From: Ceratotherium simum simum
Taxonomy: Eukaryota; Chordata; Mammalia; Perissodactyla; Rhinocerotidae
Direction: 5' to 3'
NCBI RefSeq assembly: GCF_000283155.1
Contig: NW_004454195.1
Location: 3,978,569-4,042,568 of the forward strand
Length of the DNA: 64,000 bases
Shown here piece after piece: positions 11,641 to 23,644 of the stretch; within the stretch, counting starts at the first letter, position 1; each line of letters begins with the position of its first letter. The notes beneath the pieces were generated by a model that did no database searches, was not told where the DNA came from, and saw nothing but the letters and a program-made list of their open reading frames with translations. The position numbers and the translations under genes were made by a program.

Positions 11641-13680
11641 TAATGAAACTAACCCAACAGCATTCATATGCTAAGTGCAGCAACATGTTTCATAAGACTG
11701 CTTCTCATAAAATTACTAACTGTAGGCTGGGGCATTGCGCTAAAGAAGCGACTCAACAAGAGCAATTATATGAAGGGCCAACAGCAATAAGCAGCCAAAT
11801 AATGCAGTTCCCGGATGGACAACCTATCCTTACAATACGGGATTGAGTATCCTGCTTTATTAAAAAAAAACAAAACAAAACTGGTGTACATATTTAATCA
11901 GATGACTAATAATCCAGTCAGTATAAGATTTGGAAGAGGAGAAAATAAACATACTGTGGACTTATGTTTTTATTACCCTGGAACAGAATTGAAGATGAGA
12001 GCTAACTCTCAAATATCCTTAAAAGTTTAAAAATACAATTAAATTGATTTCCCTTAAGGTGTTGGGTTTATGTGCGGGGGGGGGGGGGGTGTTTGTTTGT
12101 TGTTGTTGTTGTCATTGTTTTATCTAAGACTATCAGAGAAAAGTCTATCTGTGAAATAAAACTAAATTTAAAATTTTTAGAACAAATATAAACTAAATAA
12201 GCATATTATGGGACTTCTTAAATCATTTTTTATAGAATTTGGATCTTTTGTGAAAGTATTTACTCTTAATATCTTAATTTTTTGCCCTATGTCATACAGA
12301 AATACTTTTCTTCAACTACTATATCCCAAAATGCCTCTCAATAGATGTATCATAATATTACTATGTGTTTTGGCAGCTACTAGAACACAGCAGAATGAAT
12401 TCAACAAGGAAATGAATATGGTGATATTTTTGTAAGTCTTCACAATATTCGGTAACTCATAGTGCTCTAATTTACTCATAGTTTGAATAGGAATATTTAA
12501 CCAAGCTTAATAGGGATAGTTTGAATAAAAATATTCAAATAACTTTCTTAAATTTCCATCCCAAAATTTCCAATGTAGCAATATCTTAAAATGTTGATGT
12601 TTCTAGTAACATCAATTTTCTATTTCAACATTTTTATAGCAAATATTTGATAACATGTAATAATTCTGTCTAGTTATATTTACTATCATCTTAAGATTAT
12701 ATTTCTCACTTCTATCAAATATTTGGTATAAAATTTTCTTTACTGTCAAATACAGTTTCCATATCTGTAGAATGCCATATGCGGCTATGTAGATATTTTC
12801 ATTCCAGAAAATGAGATACAAAAGAAAAAATCTTCTTGTGGAACTGCCCTTCAAATTAAAAAAGGAAAATAAGCAGCCACAGGCCAGCAAGGCGAAGAGA
12901 GAGAGCAGAGGGTTGATGTGGAATTAGCAATTTTTCTTATTGACCTTGATGTTGTTTGAATTTATTGAATTATTCAGGGTATGGACATATTGCTAAGCAA
13001 TCATCACCCAAACATCTTGGAAAAGATGGAAACTGATAGAGAAGAAAAAGGGAACAAACAGGAACAAAATGAAATTGGTGGAGAAACTGTACCTGTTAAG
13101 CAAATATGCTTTAACTTCTAAGAAGAAACTGGAGTTTTTTTATGTAACGCCTTTTAATGGCTAAGAGCTGGCACGGAAATATTTTCTTCATCAGTAAAAC
13201 TAAGCTTTAGGCAGCAAACTAAAGTATTCTTTGCTCTTTTAAGGTGACAAGAATAGTCAGGGTGTGATTTTAAGATAATGAGACTAATTTCACAATCATA
13301 TATAAAAATCAGTCTCATTGTCTTATAGTCACATTTCATTCAGTACACAAAAATCTAATTTGTAGTCTAGTTTAGCTCTTTCCCATAGAATTTTTCTTTG
13401 TTTTTCTGTTTGTTTGTTTGTTTTAAATCCTATCCTTATACAAGAATAGTATGGTAAAAAAAAAAAAAATCAAGACTTTTTGAGTAATCCTATATAATTT
13501 GAACACATACAGTAAATTTGGTCTTTGAGACCTCAATAATGAGGAAATGAATGAATACGCAAATGTATTCATCAGGCCTCAGAAAACAAAGTTATCAACT
13601 GACATACAAAGAAAGGGACACCTTGAGTGTCACTTGAGATTTAGGCACTCTGAGTATATAGCTTAAAAGAACTTTATAAA
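11641..13680. other. No assignable gene; AT-rich
   Basis: About 2 kb of mostly AT-rich DNA with short, unrecognised open frames on both strands. It includes the G-run at 12076 and a small imperfect tandem duplication of TAGTTTGAATA(G/A) plus (G/A)AATATT at 12479-12536 with a period of about 37 bp. Confidence 0.4.
12076..12125 (+). repeat. G14 run followed by TTG/TTTG repeats
   Basis: Fourteen consecutive G residues (12076-12089) followed by T-rich TGTTTGTTTG and TTG repeats. The run could form a G-quadruplex and is error-prone for sequencing, so its exact length should be treated with caution. Confidence 0.85.
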
Positions 13681-13694
13681 TAAAAAGTATTATT

Positions 13695-13879
13695 GGGGCC
13701 AGCCCCATGGCCTACTGGTTAAGTTTGGCATACTCCGCTTCTGTGGCTTGGGTTTGGTTCCTGGGCGTTGACCTACACCACTCGTTAGCAGCCATGCTGT
13801 GGTGGTGACCCACATACAAAATAGAGGAAGATTGGCGCAGATGTTAGCTCAGGGCAAATCTTGCCCAGGGGAAAAAAAA
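13695..13879 (+). mobile_element. ERE2/ERE3-type SINE, one tail module
   Basis: Older ERE relative: GGGGCCAGCCCCATGGCC head, GTGGTGACCCACATACAAAA body, a single tail module (GGAAGATTGGCGCAGATG, TTAGCTCAGGG) and A8. It lacks the ERE1-specific ATGACATACAACTAT segment. The TSD is weak, with TATTATT possible on both sides. Confidence 0.85.
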
Positions 13880-14763
13880 TTATTATTATATTTTATTGTA
13901 ATCCTTACCAGAAAAATCAGCAAGTGGTGTTAAAATAATGGATTTTCCCCAGTGCCATTAACATAGCTTTGGGTATAAACAGACATTGAGTTTTTCCATC
14001 ACCTGGAAAACTATATACCTTTGCCTAGTACCTGAACTAATTACTAGAAAATAGTTGCGTATAATACATATTTTATTGACCTTTAGCAAAAAGCTATGCA
14101 ACAACACAAGAACCACCTCTAAGATTAAACAAAGAATGAAAGATAAAAAATACATTGAAAAGAAAAAAGAATCTTCTTTCAAACGACAGCAAAAATTAAA
14201 AAATCAAATAAACTCCAGTTTTGTTTTTTTTCACTAACAGAATCTCCATCGTTCCAATTATTTCCATAGTTCCAATTCTCTAACCAGATACCAATCCTTA
14301 ATCTTATTAGTTCTCTCTCATTTTTCTTGACTCTAGAAGATTCAAAAAAACAAGTCTGGAGATGGAAAAATGTTAGTTGTCGTAGTCTTGTCCACAGAGA
14401 AATGATAGTTGAGGCCTAGAAAATGATACTCCTAAAGGAGGAAAAGAGCAGATGTTCTGGAAATGGGCATTAGGGAACATGCACATTTAGAAAAGTGGAA
14501 AAAATAGTAGTAAGATAAGAGGCAGTCCAGATGATAGAAGATAACCCAGAATCAATGCCACAAAAGCCAATGGTTTCCAGAAACAGGGTATGGTCAAAAA
14601 TATTAAAATCTACAGTCATATTATGGAGAATGAACACTGAGCAAGGCCATCGTATATGGTTAAAAGACTGTATGAATGATATTCTAGAGCAGAGTACCAG
14701 TGAAGACATACAGAATAAATTCAGATCATAAGAATATAAAGTAGACATGTACACATGAGATGT
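13880..14763. other. No assignable feature
   Basis: AT-rich sequence without a recognised gene or repeat. Confidence 0.4.
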
Positions 14764-14778
14764 TGACCATTCATTTTA

Positions 14779-15068
14779 TTTTTTAATTTTTTGCCAAGGA
14801 AGATTTGCCTTGAGCTAATATCTGCTGCCAATCTTCCTCTTTTTTTGCTTGAGGAAGATTTGCCCTGAGCTAACATCTGTTGCCAATCTTCCTCTTTTTT
14901 TGCTTGAGGAAGATTCACCCTGAGCTAACATCTGTGCCAATCTTCCTCTATTTTGTATGTGGGTTGCCACCACAGCATGGCTGACGAGTGGTATAGGTCC
15001 ATGCCTGGGAACTGAACCCACAAATCCAGACGGCCAAACTTAACCACTAGGCCATGGGGCCAGCCCCC
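14779..15068 (-). mobile_element. ERE2/ERE3-type SINE with three tail modules
   Basis: Antisense ERE ending in CCATGGGGCCAGCCCC. It carries three successive copies of the tail module (antisense CTGAGCTAACATCTGT then GCCAATCTTCCTC), at about 14800, 14860 and 14915. Imperfect 15-bp TSD: TGACCATTCATTTTA (14764-14778) and TGACAATTCATTTTA (15069-15083). The open frames here are SINE-derived. Confidence 0.9.
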
Positions 15069-15322
15069 TGACAATTCATTTTAAAATCGTAGTAGTAAAA
15101 GAGACAAAAATGTTAGGCCAGTAGCTGCACTCAAATAAAAACTATCATCGTAAGATATTCACACCCCTCCTCAGTTTTGGGAACACTTTTCTTTGCCCTA
15201 GATTTATCAGCTACTTATTTATTTATTTCATTGACTTTTTTCACTCTGTGTTATTTAAAAATATGCAGTGGGGCCTATTCATCTAGATATAGTATGAAGT
15301 CCAAAATGTGGAACATTTAAAT

Positions 15323-15805
15323 TTATCCAAAGAACATGAAATCGACAATTCAAAGAGATTTATGCATTCCTATTTTCAACGCAGCATTATTCACAACAGC
15401 CAAGACGTGGAAGCAACCTAAATACCCATAAATGGATGAATGGATAAAGAAGAAGTGATATATATATATATATACAACGGAATACTACTCAGTCATAAAA
15501 AAGACAATATCATGCTATTTGGGACAATGTGGATGAACCTTGAGGGTATTATGCTAAGCAAAATAAGCCAGACAGAGAAAGACAAATACTGTATGATTTC
15601 ACTCATATGTGGAAGATAAACAAACACACGGATAAGAAGAATAGACCAGTGGTTACCAGAGGGGAAGCGGGTGGAGGGAGGGCAAAAGGGGTAAAGGGGC
15701 ACATATGTATAGTGACAGATAAAAACTAGATTGTTGGTGGTGAACACAATGCAGTCTATACAGAAACTGATACATAATAATGTACACCTGAAATTTATAG
15801 TACAG
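15323..15805 (+). mobile_element. L1 3' end (ORF2 C-terminus plus 3' UTR)
   Basis: Sense L1 phrases appear in order: GCATTATTCACAACAGCCAA, GGAATACTACTCAGTCATAA, TATTATGCTAAGCAAAATAAG, TGTATGATTTCACTCATATG, GTGGTTACCAGAGGGG and GTACACCTGAAATTTATAG. A (TA)n microsatellite at about 15459-15474 has grown at the usual TATATA site. 5'-truncated. Confidence 0.85.
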
Positions 15806-16723
15806 GTACATGCTGGTGAAATATTCTTCACAGTTACTTATATGATGCTTTATAAAATATTGTGCTTTGCATTCTATTTTTAAAATTCAACTCAAGATTT
15901 TCATATATTTCTATTGAATTACCATAATAAATTTAAAATTGAATTGAAAACATTACACTACAAATAAAATCCAAAGAATATCAAAATTCTACTTAAAAGG
16001 CATTGTGCAACACAGTGAATAACATCCCTTTATACTACACTTAGAAATAAGATTAATAAGAAAGAGTCCTAAAATATCTCTAAGGACCATTCCTGGATGC
16101 CTATTTTGTAACTCCTAATTTCTCCTTGTAGGAACTTAAATTTTAAAAGAGGCTGAAATTTGGGTGAGTGGCCATTTAATGACTTTTTAAAAATTAATGG
16201 AGTATTGCTGTAAGTATACATTGATATACAATACTGTCAGACAAATGTATTTTATTCTACATATATATATGATTGTTATGGAAGGTGGGAGAGCCACAGG
16301 GTGGGTAGGTAGAGGAAGGCATTGAAAAAAGATAAACTATCAGTTTTTACAAGGAAAGGTAAATTATAGTTGCCTATGACATTTGTTGCTAATTATAACA
16401 ATCATCTTCCTAGACAACAGGAGGATAATGATACTCAATCAAGAGCAAGTACTCACAATTTCCTCCCCAGGCTCCACAGCCCCATCTGATTCAGCTCCTG
16501 TGTCCTTCTCCAAGCAGGAATCGGATTGTTCTTTCTTGAATTAGTTCTAAACCAATCTTTAACCCTTTTTCTAGCCCATTATCAAAGAGCTCTTTGTCTC
16601 GGGATTGAGCAATCTGACTATGCAAAAAGACAACAAATGAAAAGAGAAAAGAAGGAAAGGGATCTATTCAAACTAGGAAGATACACATGAAGCATAAAAG
16701 CAAAATATAGATATTTAAGAACA
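15806..16723. other. No assignable feature
   Basis: AT-rich sequence with no supported gene or repeat. Confidence 0.4.
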
Positions 16724-16917
16724 GGGCCGGCTCCGTGGCTTAGCGGTTAAGTGCGCGCGCTCTGATGCTGGCGGCCCGGGTTCGGATCCCGGGGGCGCCC
16801 CGAGGCACCGCTTCTCCGTCCAATGTGAGGCCGAGTCCCACGTACAGCAACCAGAAGGATGTGAACCTATGACATGCAACTATCTACTGGGGCTTTGGGG
16901 GGAAAAAAACTGAATGA
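16724..16917 (+). mobile_element. ERE1 SINE, 3' end lost in assembly gap
   Basis: Begins GGGCCGGCTCCGTGGCTTAG and keeps the B box GGTTCGGATCC and the ERE1 body (ACATGCAACTATCTACTGG). It runs into the N gap seven bases after its last A tract. The 3' TSD and tail cannot be seen. Confidence 0.9.
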
Positions 16918-17017
16918 NNNNNNNNNNNNNNNNNNNNNNNNNNNNNNNNNNNNNNNNNNNNNNNNNNNNNNNNNNNNNNNNNNNNNNNNNNNNNNNNNNN
17001 NNNNNNNNNNNNNNNNN
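16918..17017. other. Assembly gap (100 N)
   Basis: Exactly 100 N, a conventional placeholder for a gap of unknown size. It directly follows an ERE1 A-rich end, so a repeat-rich or homopolymeric tract probably caused it. Any open frame crossing it is meaningless. Confidence 0.98.
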
Positions 17018-18570
17018 CCTGCCATATAAAAAATATGATAAAAGCATAGTTATGATTTGACTTATGCTGTGTTGAATAATTCTTAAAGCACATTACACAG
17101 GAGAATTTCTAACCTTTGTCTTGAACCTAAAATATGTCGGAAGCCACCAATTTCAATGCTTTTAAAGGAAAAAACACACCTGAAAATACTCTAAATAACA
17201 TTGTCGTCAATTTTCCAGTACAATTTTCATGTATTTTTATATGTACATGAAATATGTACTCAAAATACGTACTCAATTTCTATGTACTTTTTATAATAAA
17301 GGGAGTTATTTAAGTATATAAGTAATTACAAATTAAATGGATACTCGTATGAGGCTTTAAACACCATATTGTATAATACCATAAATGTATAAACTAGGAA
17401 AAAGCTGCCTGCTCTGATTTTTCGTTGATAAAATATAGTCATCACAGACATTGAGCACAGAAAGAAATACGTGGTAAATGCTGACCAGAGGTTCTTTTTG
17501 TGCAGTGAGGATAAATCAAGACAAAGTAAGTTTAAATTGTAGTAGGTACAGTTTTGAGACAATATAAAGAAGAAATCTCTGGTATGTCAGAAAAAGCTAC
17601 AAAGGGAGTTAATGGATTTAGCTTGGTCTTTAGGAATGAAAGAAACAGCCATTACCATCACTACCATCACCATCCATCATCACCATTATTCTCCTCATCA
17701 TCATTGTCAGTATTTTCAAAACCCCCACATAGTCTGATAACATAAACAATACCATATACTGGGCAATTCATTTGCTGCGACACGTTCAAGTAAAATTCTA
17801 CTTGGAGGCAGAGGCAGAGTCAGGTTGTATGGGACTCAAAGCATTTTTGGGGTCCCACTTTAAGTTAAAAATACAAAATTATGGATACAAAATCAGGTAT
17901 AAAAGTAAATATTTATTGGGAGTAAAAAATAAATCGCAAGAGATTTCAAAATGTAAAAGCTGGCAAATACCACAAACATTATAACCTTAAGGAAAATAAG
18001 TATTTTTATTAATAATCTGACCACCTCTACAACAAGTTTTGCCTACATTTTTTGGGTTCAACCTCTTTGATCACCTCTTTTGTAAAGATACGCGATAGCT
18101 AATTTAGTCTCACCTTGAGCATGCTTAATCAAAATTTATTTTCTTTTTATTATTGATAGTTTCAAAATGATTCCTTTAGCTTCTTGATGCATTAGTAATT
18201 TAATTAAAAGTTTCGTCAATGACTTGGGAAAACCTCTATCGAGTCCTTGTACATGTGAGTGTAGAATTTAGAACAATTCTCCACAGACAAGGTCCTAGGT
18301 CTATATATTTATATATTGTAAACCTTATTTTTCCTTCATTAGCCACATAGGTCCATGGTCAGTGCAACAGGACATGTTCATATGGCCCTGTTCCTTCCTA
18401 TCAAGATACTGGTGAGAGCAGTAGGCAGCAGAAGTAATTCCAGAAGCCATTCCTAAACCAGGATGTCCAACAGTGACAACTATATTTAAAAGTGATTATG
18501 AGTCCCATAAACTGATCCCAATGAACCCAAACTAAACATATCCCTAGCTCAACTTCTCTTTATGTGATCC
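17018..18570. other. No assignable gene; imperfect CAT/CCA microsatellite inside
   Basis: AT-rich sequence without a recognised gene. About 17648-17712 is an imperfect trinucleotide tract (ACCATCACTACCATCACC, then CATCATCACC and TCCTCATCATCATT). Confidence 0.45.
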
Positions 18571-18733
18571 CTAAAATACCATATGACATGAAGAAACATT
18601 TGAGAGTAATGAATATATTGATTATCTTGATTGCATATTTTGGCTGTATACATATGTCAAAACAAGCTAAATTGTACACTTTAAATTTGTGCAATTTATT
18701 GTATGTTGATTACAAATTTGTTTTCATAAGTAA
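18571..18733 (+). mobile_element. L1 3'-UTR fragment
   Basis: Sense L1M 3'-UTR wording: GTATACATATGTCAAAACA, AATTGTACACTTTAAATTTG and TTATTGTATGTTGATTACA. Short and 5'-truncated. Confidence 0.7.
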
Positions 18734-20420
18734 TGTATCAGTCAGAATCTAATCAGTGAACAGAAAAAACACAGTAATTTGAACAGAGAAGTTTTGATAT
18801 AAAGAATAATTATTGCGTTTGTGAGCTCTTCTCCCTGCAGCCCTGAAGGGTCACTGTATTCTGTATGAATGCGTGGCATGATACAACTAATTTAAGAGCC
18901 TTTTATAAATAAAGTTTGTATTAACTATAAAAAAAGAATAATTAACTATAATGAAGGGTATTGATAAAGATATAAAGAAAACTCTAAAAAATAACATAAG
19001 TCTGAGGGAGAGTCCTCAAGGAGGAACAAATTGGAAGGGGGTGCTCTCCTCAAGGCTGAATTAAGACCATATTGGAAAAGTTGGTCTTGCAGCCCACCAC
19101 ATGGCAAAGAAATTTGCTAGATTGCCTAAGCCAGACCTGGTCTACAGGGGTTGAGCAAGAGGAGAAAATAAGTAAGTACATAAAAACCACTCTTGGTTGC
19201 AGGTGAAACAACGCTGGTGAATGAGAGCACAAAAGGAATCAAGGCATCGGGAGCATGCTCATTGGCAGAGCAGTGTGCAGTCAAGGGTATGCAGTGTCCA
19301 TGTCAGGAGGATTCTGGGAAACAACGCCATGGGGTGCAGATGGGTCAAGGCTGGTGGGATATTGTGCACAGGAGGTTGGAGTGTTGGGAACCTGTTAACC
19401 AAAAAGGCAGAGCAACACCTAGAGCATATGGTGTCCATGTCAGCAGGGCCACAGTAAGTGCAGTGGCCAGGGCTGTGAGCTGACTGAGGAACTGAGTGCT
19501 CTGGATGTGGCTGAGGCAGTGCACGGCTGACAAGTATGCAGCAAAGGCAAAGAGATGGCAAAACAGCAGCAAACTGGAACTAAGTCTGAAACTGTGAAAG
19601 ATCTGAAATATTACCAGATCTATTAGCCAATAAGTTAACCTGCCGCAGATGTATATGTACATGTATCTGTATGTATACACAAATATGTGGTGGGTGTGTG
19701 TGTAGAAATCTTCTTCTTCAGGGTGCAGACCTTTTACATATGGAGCAGTTTATGTCCCTTCCTCATGACTCAATTCTCCCACAGGGAGATGTGATGGAGC
19801 ATCACACACTCTATTTCCACATCACATCACTATTTCCACATGTGGAAATTGTTCCAAATGAAAATGTAGTGTGACGCAGTGGAGCATATGTACGCTGTGC
19901 CTAAAAACGAGCTTTGCATCACAGGAGAAGAACTCCAAAATTATGAAACTCAAAGCTTACATCGGGTTGCTGGCACACCTGCCATCCTCCCCTTTAAAGA
20001 GACCTTTGCTCCAGAATATAAACAAATCCTCTCTGGAGAGTCCCTCTTCTCCTCTCTATATCACCACCCTGGAATATAAACAAAGGTAAACAAATTGCTC
20101 TGGGGAGATAAATCTGTATATCTCTCCAGATGTCTCTATCTTCCTAGTTCTATTCAATCATTCTTTAACCAGGTGCCAGTGTCCTTTGCTCAAAACATAA
20201 AATATACATAAAGCATTGACTCCCAACAGGAACCAGGAAGAAAAGTCCCTCCTCCATAATGTCCTCCAGTGCCTTCTATTGACAAAGCTTATTATCAGGC
20301 TTGCTGCAAAGGAAAATGTTCAAGCCTTCGTCATTACAGTGCAGGTAAAGAAGAGTGGATTTGGAGCTGAGAGGCAATAAATTGATAAGTGGAACAGCTA
20401 ATAAAGAAATATTATAAACT
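18734..20420 (+). repeat. Probable degenerate interspersed repeat, family not assigned
   Basis: Starts with GTATCAGTCAGAATCTAATC and ends near CCAGTGCCTTCTATTGACAA and GGAGCTGAGAGGCAATAAA, phrases I associate with an old mammalian-wide repeat. I could not name the family, and 19650-20200 may be unrelated. It is interrupted by the retrocopy at 18813-18932. Open frames at 19193-19680 on both strands are incidental. Confidence 0.35.
18813..18932 (+). pseudogene. 5'-truncated retrocopy of an mRNA 3' end
   Basis: A 120-bp insert ends with a polyadenylation signal AATAAA (18908-18913), then 15 nt (GTTTGTATTAACTAT), then a short A tract. It is flanked by a perfect 12-bp direct repeat AAAGAATAATTA at 18801-18812 and 18933-18944. 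A signal, a cleavage distance of about 15 nt, an A stub and a TSD are the marks of L1-mediated retrotransposition of an mRNA that lost almost all of its 5' sequence. I do not recognise the source gene. Confidence 0.7.
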
Positions 20421-20434
20421 TATGTCTAGAAATC

Positions 20435-22228
20435 TGACAACCGGATAAAAGGGACAAATTCTTCAGAAGACACAAAATACTAAAGCTCACTCAAGAGAAA
20501 ATATATAATCTGTATAGCACAGTATCTATTAAAAAATTGAATTTGTAATTTAAAATCTTCTCACAAAGAAAACTCCACTTCTAGATGGCTTTATGGGTCA
20601 ATTCTATCAAACATTGACGAAAGAAATAAAACAAATTCTACACAAATTCTTCTAGAAATTTGAAGAGAAGGTAGTACTTTCCAATCCATTCTATGATAAT
20701 AGCATTACTCTGAATCCAAAATCAGACAAACACATTACAAGAAAAGATAACTACAGATCAGTATTCCTCATGAACACAGATGCAAAAATTTTTTTTAATA
20801 TTTTAGCAAATCAAATCCAATATATATTTAAATAAAAGATAATGCATCATAACCAAGTGGAGTTTATCCTAGGAATATGAGTCTGGCTTAACATTAAAAA
20901 TCAATTAATGTCATTCACCATATTAACTGATTAAAACACACACATATACACAATCTCAATAGATGGAGAAAAAACATTTGATAAAATCCAAATCTATTCC
21001 TGATCTAAAAAAAAAAAAACCTCTCAAGAAAGTAGCACTAGAAGGAAACTTCTTCAATATAATAATGAACAGCTACAAATAATATATAGCTAACATCATA
21101 CTTAATGATGAAATACTGAGTGCTTTTCCCCTAAAATCTGGAACAAGAAAATGATGTCTGCTTTCACCACATCTACTCATCATTTTACTGGAGGTTTAAG
21201 CCAGTGTAGTAAGAAATGATAAAAGAAATAAAAGTTATCCAGATTGGAAAGGAAGAAGTTAAACTATCATTATTTACAAACAAGATGATTACCTATGTAG
21301 AAAATCCTATGAAATCTACTCAAAAAATCTACTAGAACTAAAAATTGAGTTTAACATGGTCATGAAATCCAAAATCAATACTAAAATGTCAATCGTATTT
21401 TTATAGACTAGTAATGAATAATAATCAGAAATTGAAATGGAAAGAAGCAATCCCATTCATACGAGTAGCAAAAATATGAAATATTTAGGTATAAATACGA
21501 CAAAAGATACACAAGACCTATACACCTAAAAGCACAGAACTTTGCAGAGAGAAATTAAGGAAAATCTAAATAAATGGAGAGATGTACTATGTTCATGGAT
21601 CAGAAAACTCAATATCCTTAAGATATGAATTCTCCCTAAATTGATTTAGAGATTCAACACAGTCCCAATAACATCTCAGTAGGCTTTTTCATAGAAATTG
21701 ACAAGCTGATTCTAAAATTCATGTGAAAATTCAAAAGACCTAAAATATCCAAAACTATTTTAGAAAAAATAAAAGAAAAAATTTGGAGGATTTATACTAT
21801 CTAACTCCAAGACTTATTATAAAACTAAAGCAGTCAAGACAATGTGGTAATGGTCTACAGAGAGATAACTACATTAATGAAACAGAACAGTTATTTCAGA
21901 AATAAACACATACATATGTGGGCAATTGATTTTTAACAAAGTTACAAGAGACAAAAAGGACAGTTCTTCAACAAATGGTGCTGGAATAATTGCATATCCA
22001 CAATGCAGAAAAAAAGAACTTTGATCCATGCTTTATACCAGATATGAGTCTGCAGAGGAATTACAAATGGAAACAAGGAAACTTTTTGCAGTGATGTTAT
22101 GGGTCTTAATTTGGTTTTGGTGAGGGCTTATGGGTATATACATATATCAAAACTTGGCAAATTGTATACTTAAAATATGTGCAGTTTGTTGCATATCAAT
22201 TATACTTCAATAAAGCTGTTTTAAAAAC
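20435..22228 (+). mobile_element. L1 ORF2 and 3'-UTR remnant
   Basis: Sense L1 from the RT region (CAGATCAGTATTCCTCATGAA) through TCAATAGATGGAGAAAAAAC, GAAGTTAAACTATCATTATT and AACAAATGGTGCTGGAATAA. After about 22070 it jumps to 3'-UTR sequence ending AATTATACTTCAATAAAGC. An internal deletion removed the ORF2 C-terminus. The reading frame is destroyed by many stops. An ERE inserted right at its tail. Confidence 0.85.
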
Positions 22229-22237
22229 TAATACTTT

Positions 22238-22535
22238 GGGCCGGCCCCGTGGCTTAGCGGTTAAGTGCGCGTGCTCCGCTACTGGCGGCCCGGGGTTCGG
22301 ATCCCAGGCGCTCACCGAAACACCGCTTCTCAGGCCATGCTGAGGCCGCGTCCCACATACAGCAACTAGAAGGATGTGCAACTATGACATACAACTATCT
22401 GCTGGGGCTTTGGGGAAAAAAAGGAGGAGGATTGGTGATGGATGTTAGCTCAGGGCCGGTCTTCCTCAGCAAAAAGAGGAGGATTAGCATGGATGTTAGC
22501 TCAGGGCTGATCTTCCTCACCAAAAAAAATAATAA
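22238..22535 (+). mobile_element. ERE1 SINE with two tail modules
   Basis: GGGCCGGCCCCGTGGCTTAG head, B-box region GGTTCGGATCC, ERE1 body, then two tandem tail modules (GGATGTTAGCTCAGGG each followed by TCTTCCTCA) and an AAT-rich tail. The target was the A-rich end of the preceding L1. A probable imperfect TSD is TAATACTTT / TAATACATTT. Confidence 0.9.
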
Positions 22536-22545
22536 TAATACATTT

Positions 22546-23015
22546 ATCTATGCTTATCAGTTTCTTAAGTGTCTTTTTAATACATGCACTCATATAAACA
22601 AGTGCATATTAGATATGTTTAACAGATACTTGTATTCATAAAACAGAACAGCTATTATCACCATTTGCCGGTTCTCGTCACAAATTTACACTAGCACTTT
22701 ATAAAAGATGAAATACTTCCACATGTGGAAATAGTGTTCCAAATGAAAAAGCACTGTTTGGTGGAAATCAAGAAGAGATAGTCTGCGCTTGGGCTTACTT
22801 TCCATATTGTTTGGCTTCGTTTAGTTGGAGAGAATAACAGAGCTGAGTGGCCACCAAAGAATTCCTATCATCACTGCAGATGCCCAGACAGTTGTTCCTG
22901 TCAAGGATCAGCCAGGACCTTGACCCACGTTTCAGAAATGTAAACTCCCATTAATTTGATCCGTGCTACAAGAACATGTGAAACAGTGGACTAAATCGGA
23001 CTCTCAACTGTAAAT
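22546..23015. other. No assignable feature
   Basis: No gene or repeat recognised. 22714-22749 nearly repeats 19831-19864 and is discussed in the findings. Confidence 0.4.
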
Positions 23016-23017
23016 GA

Positions 23018-23190
23018 TTTTAGATAGCATCTAATCAAACCCGTTACAAGTGAAGAAACCGAGGCCAATAGAGATTAAATGACTTGTCCAGGTCTTGGTA
23101 ATGGTAGAGTCAAATCTAGAATCCCAGGTTTCTTGTGACCAAATCCTGTGCCTTTTTCTTACTATACCAGCACCATCGTTGGAGTAATTT
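23018..23190 (-). mobile_element. MIR-type SINE
   Basis: Antisense MIR pattern: GTGAAGAAACCGAGGCC, TTAAATGACTTGTCCAGG, then TCCCAGGTTTCTTGTGACC and CTTACTATACCAGCACC. Confidence 0.6.
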
Positions 23191-23644
23191 TCCCCCAAAA
23201 ATACACATTAATCATATCCTTATATAAAAGCATCTTCTTACATTTTGCTTTATTTAAGTACATTTTTGTTTAACTATAATGAAAAATATTCCTGGAATCT
23301 TTTCTTTTGTCAAACCCATGTGCAGACTCCAGTTTGACCTTTTGGAAAATTAGGTTTTTAATTTATACACACTCAGGACAATGTCCCCTGATTTTGTTCC
23401 TCTCTCCTTGTAACTCATTTTTCATTATCTGTGGTGTAGACAATAGTCTCTGTCCTTCATCTGGAAATTGTTTTTAAACCCTCTTTTTAACAAAAGTACC
23501 AGGTTAAGAGTAGTTTCTGTAACAATAGACTCTTTAAATACACGAAAAATATGCAAAATCTCAGGGACCGCTTAATCATATTACTACAATCCAGGAAGAA
23601 TTAAATTCATTTCATTTTATATTCAAATATTCATTTTTTCTTTT

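Noticed and set aside
17640..17715. His/Ser-rich peptide from the CAT/CCA tract
   Set aside because: It is translation of a trinucleotide microsatellite, not a protein.
19193..19680. Overlapping open frames of 78-111 codons on both strands
   Set aside because: They overlap each other on both strands and lie in probable repeat DNA. No family resemblance.
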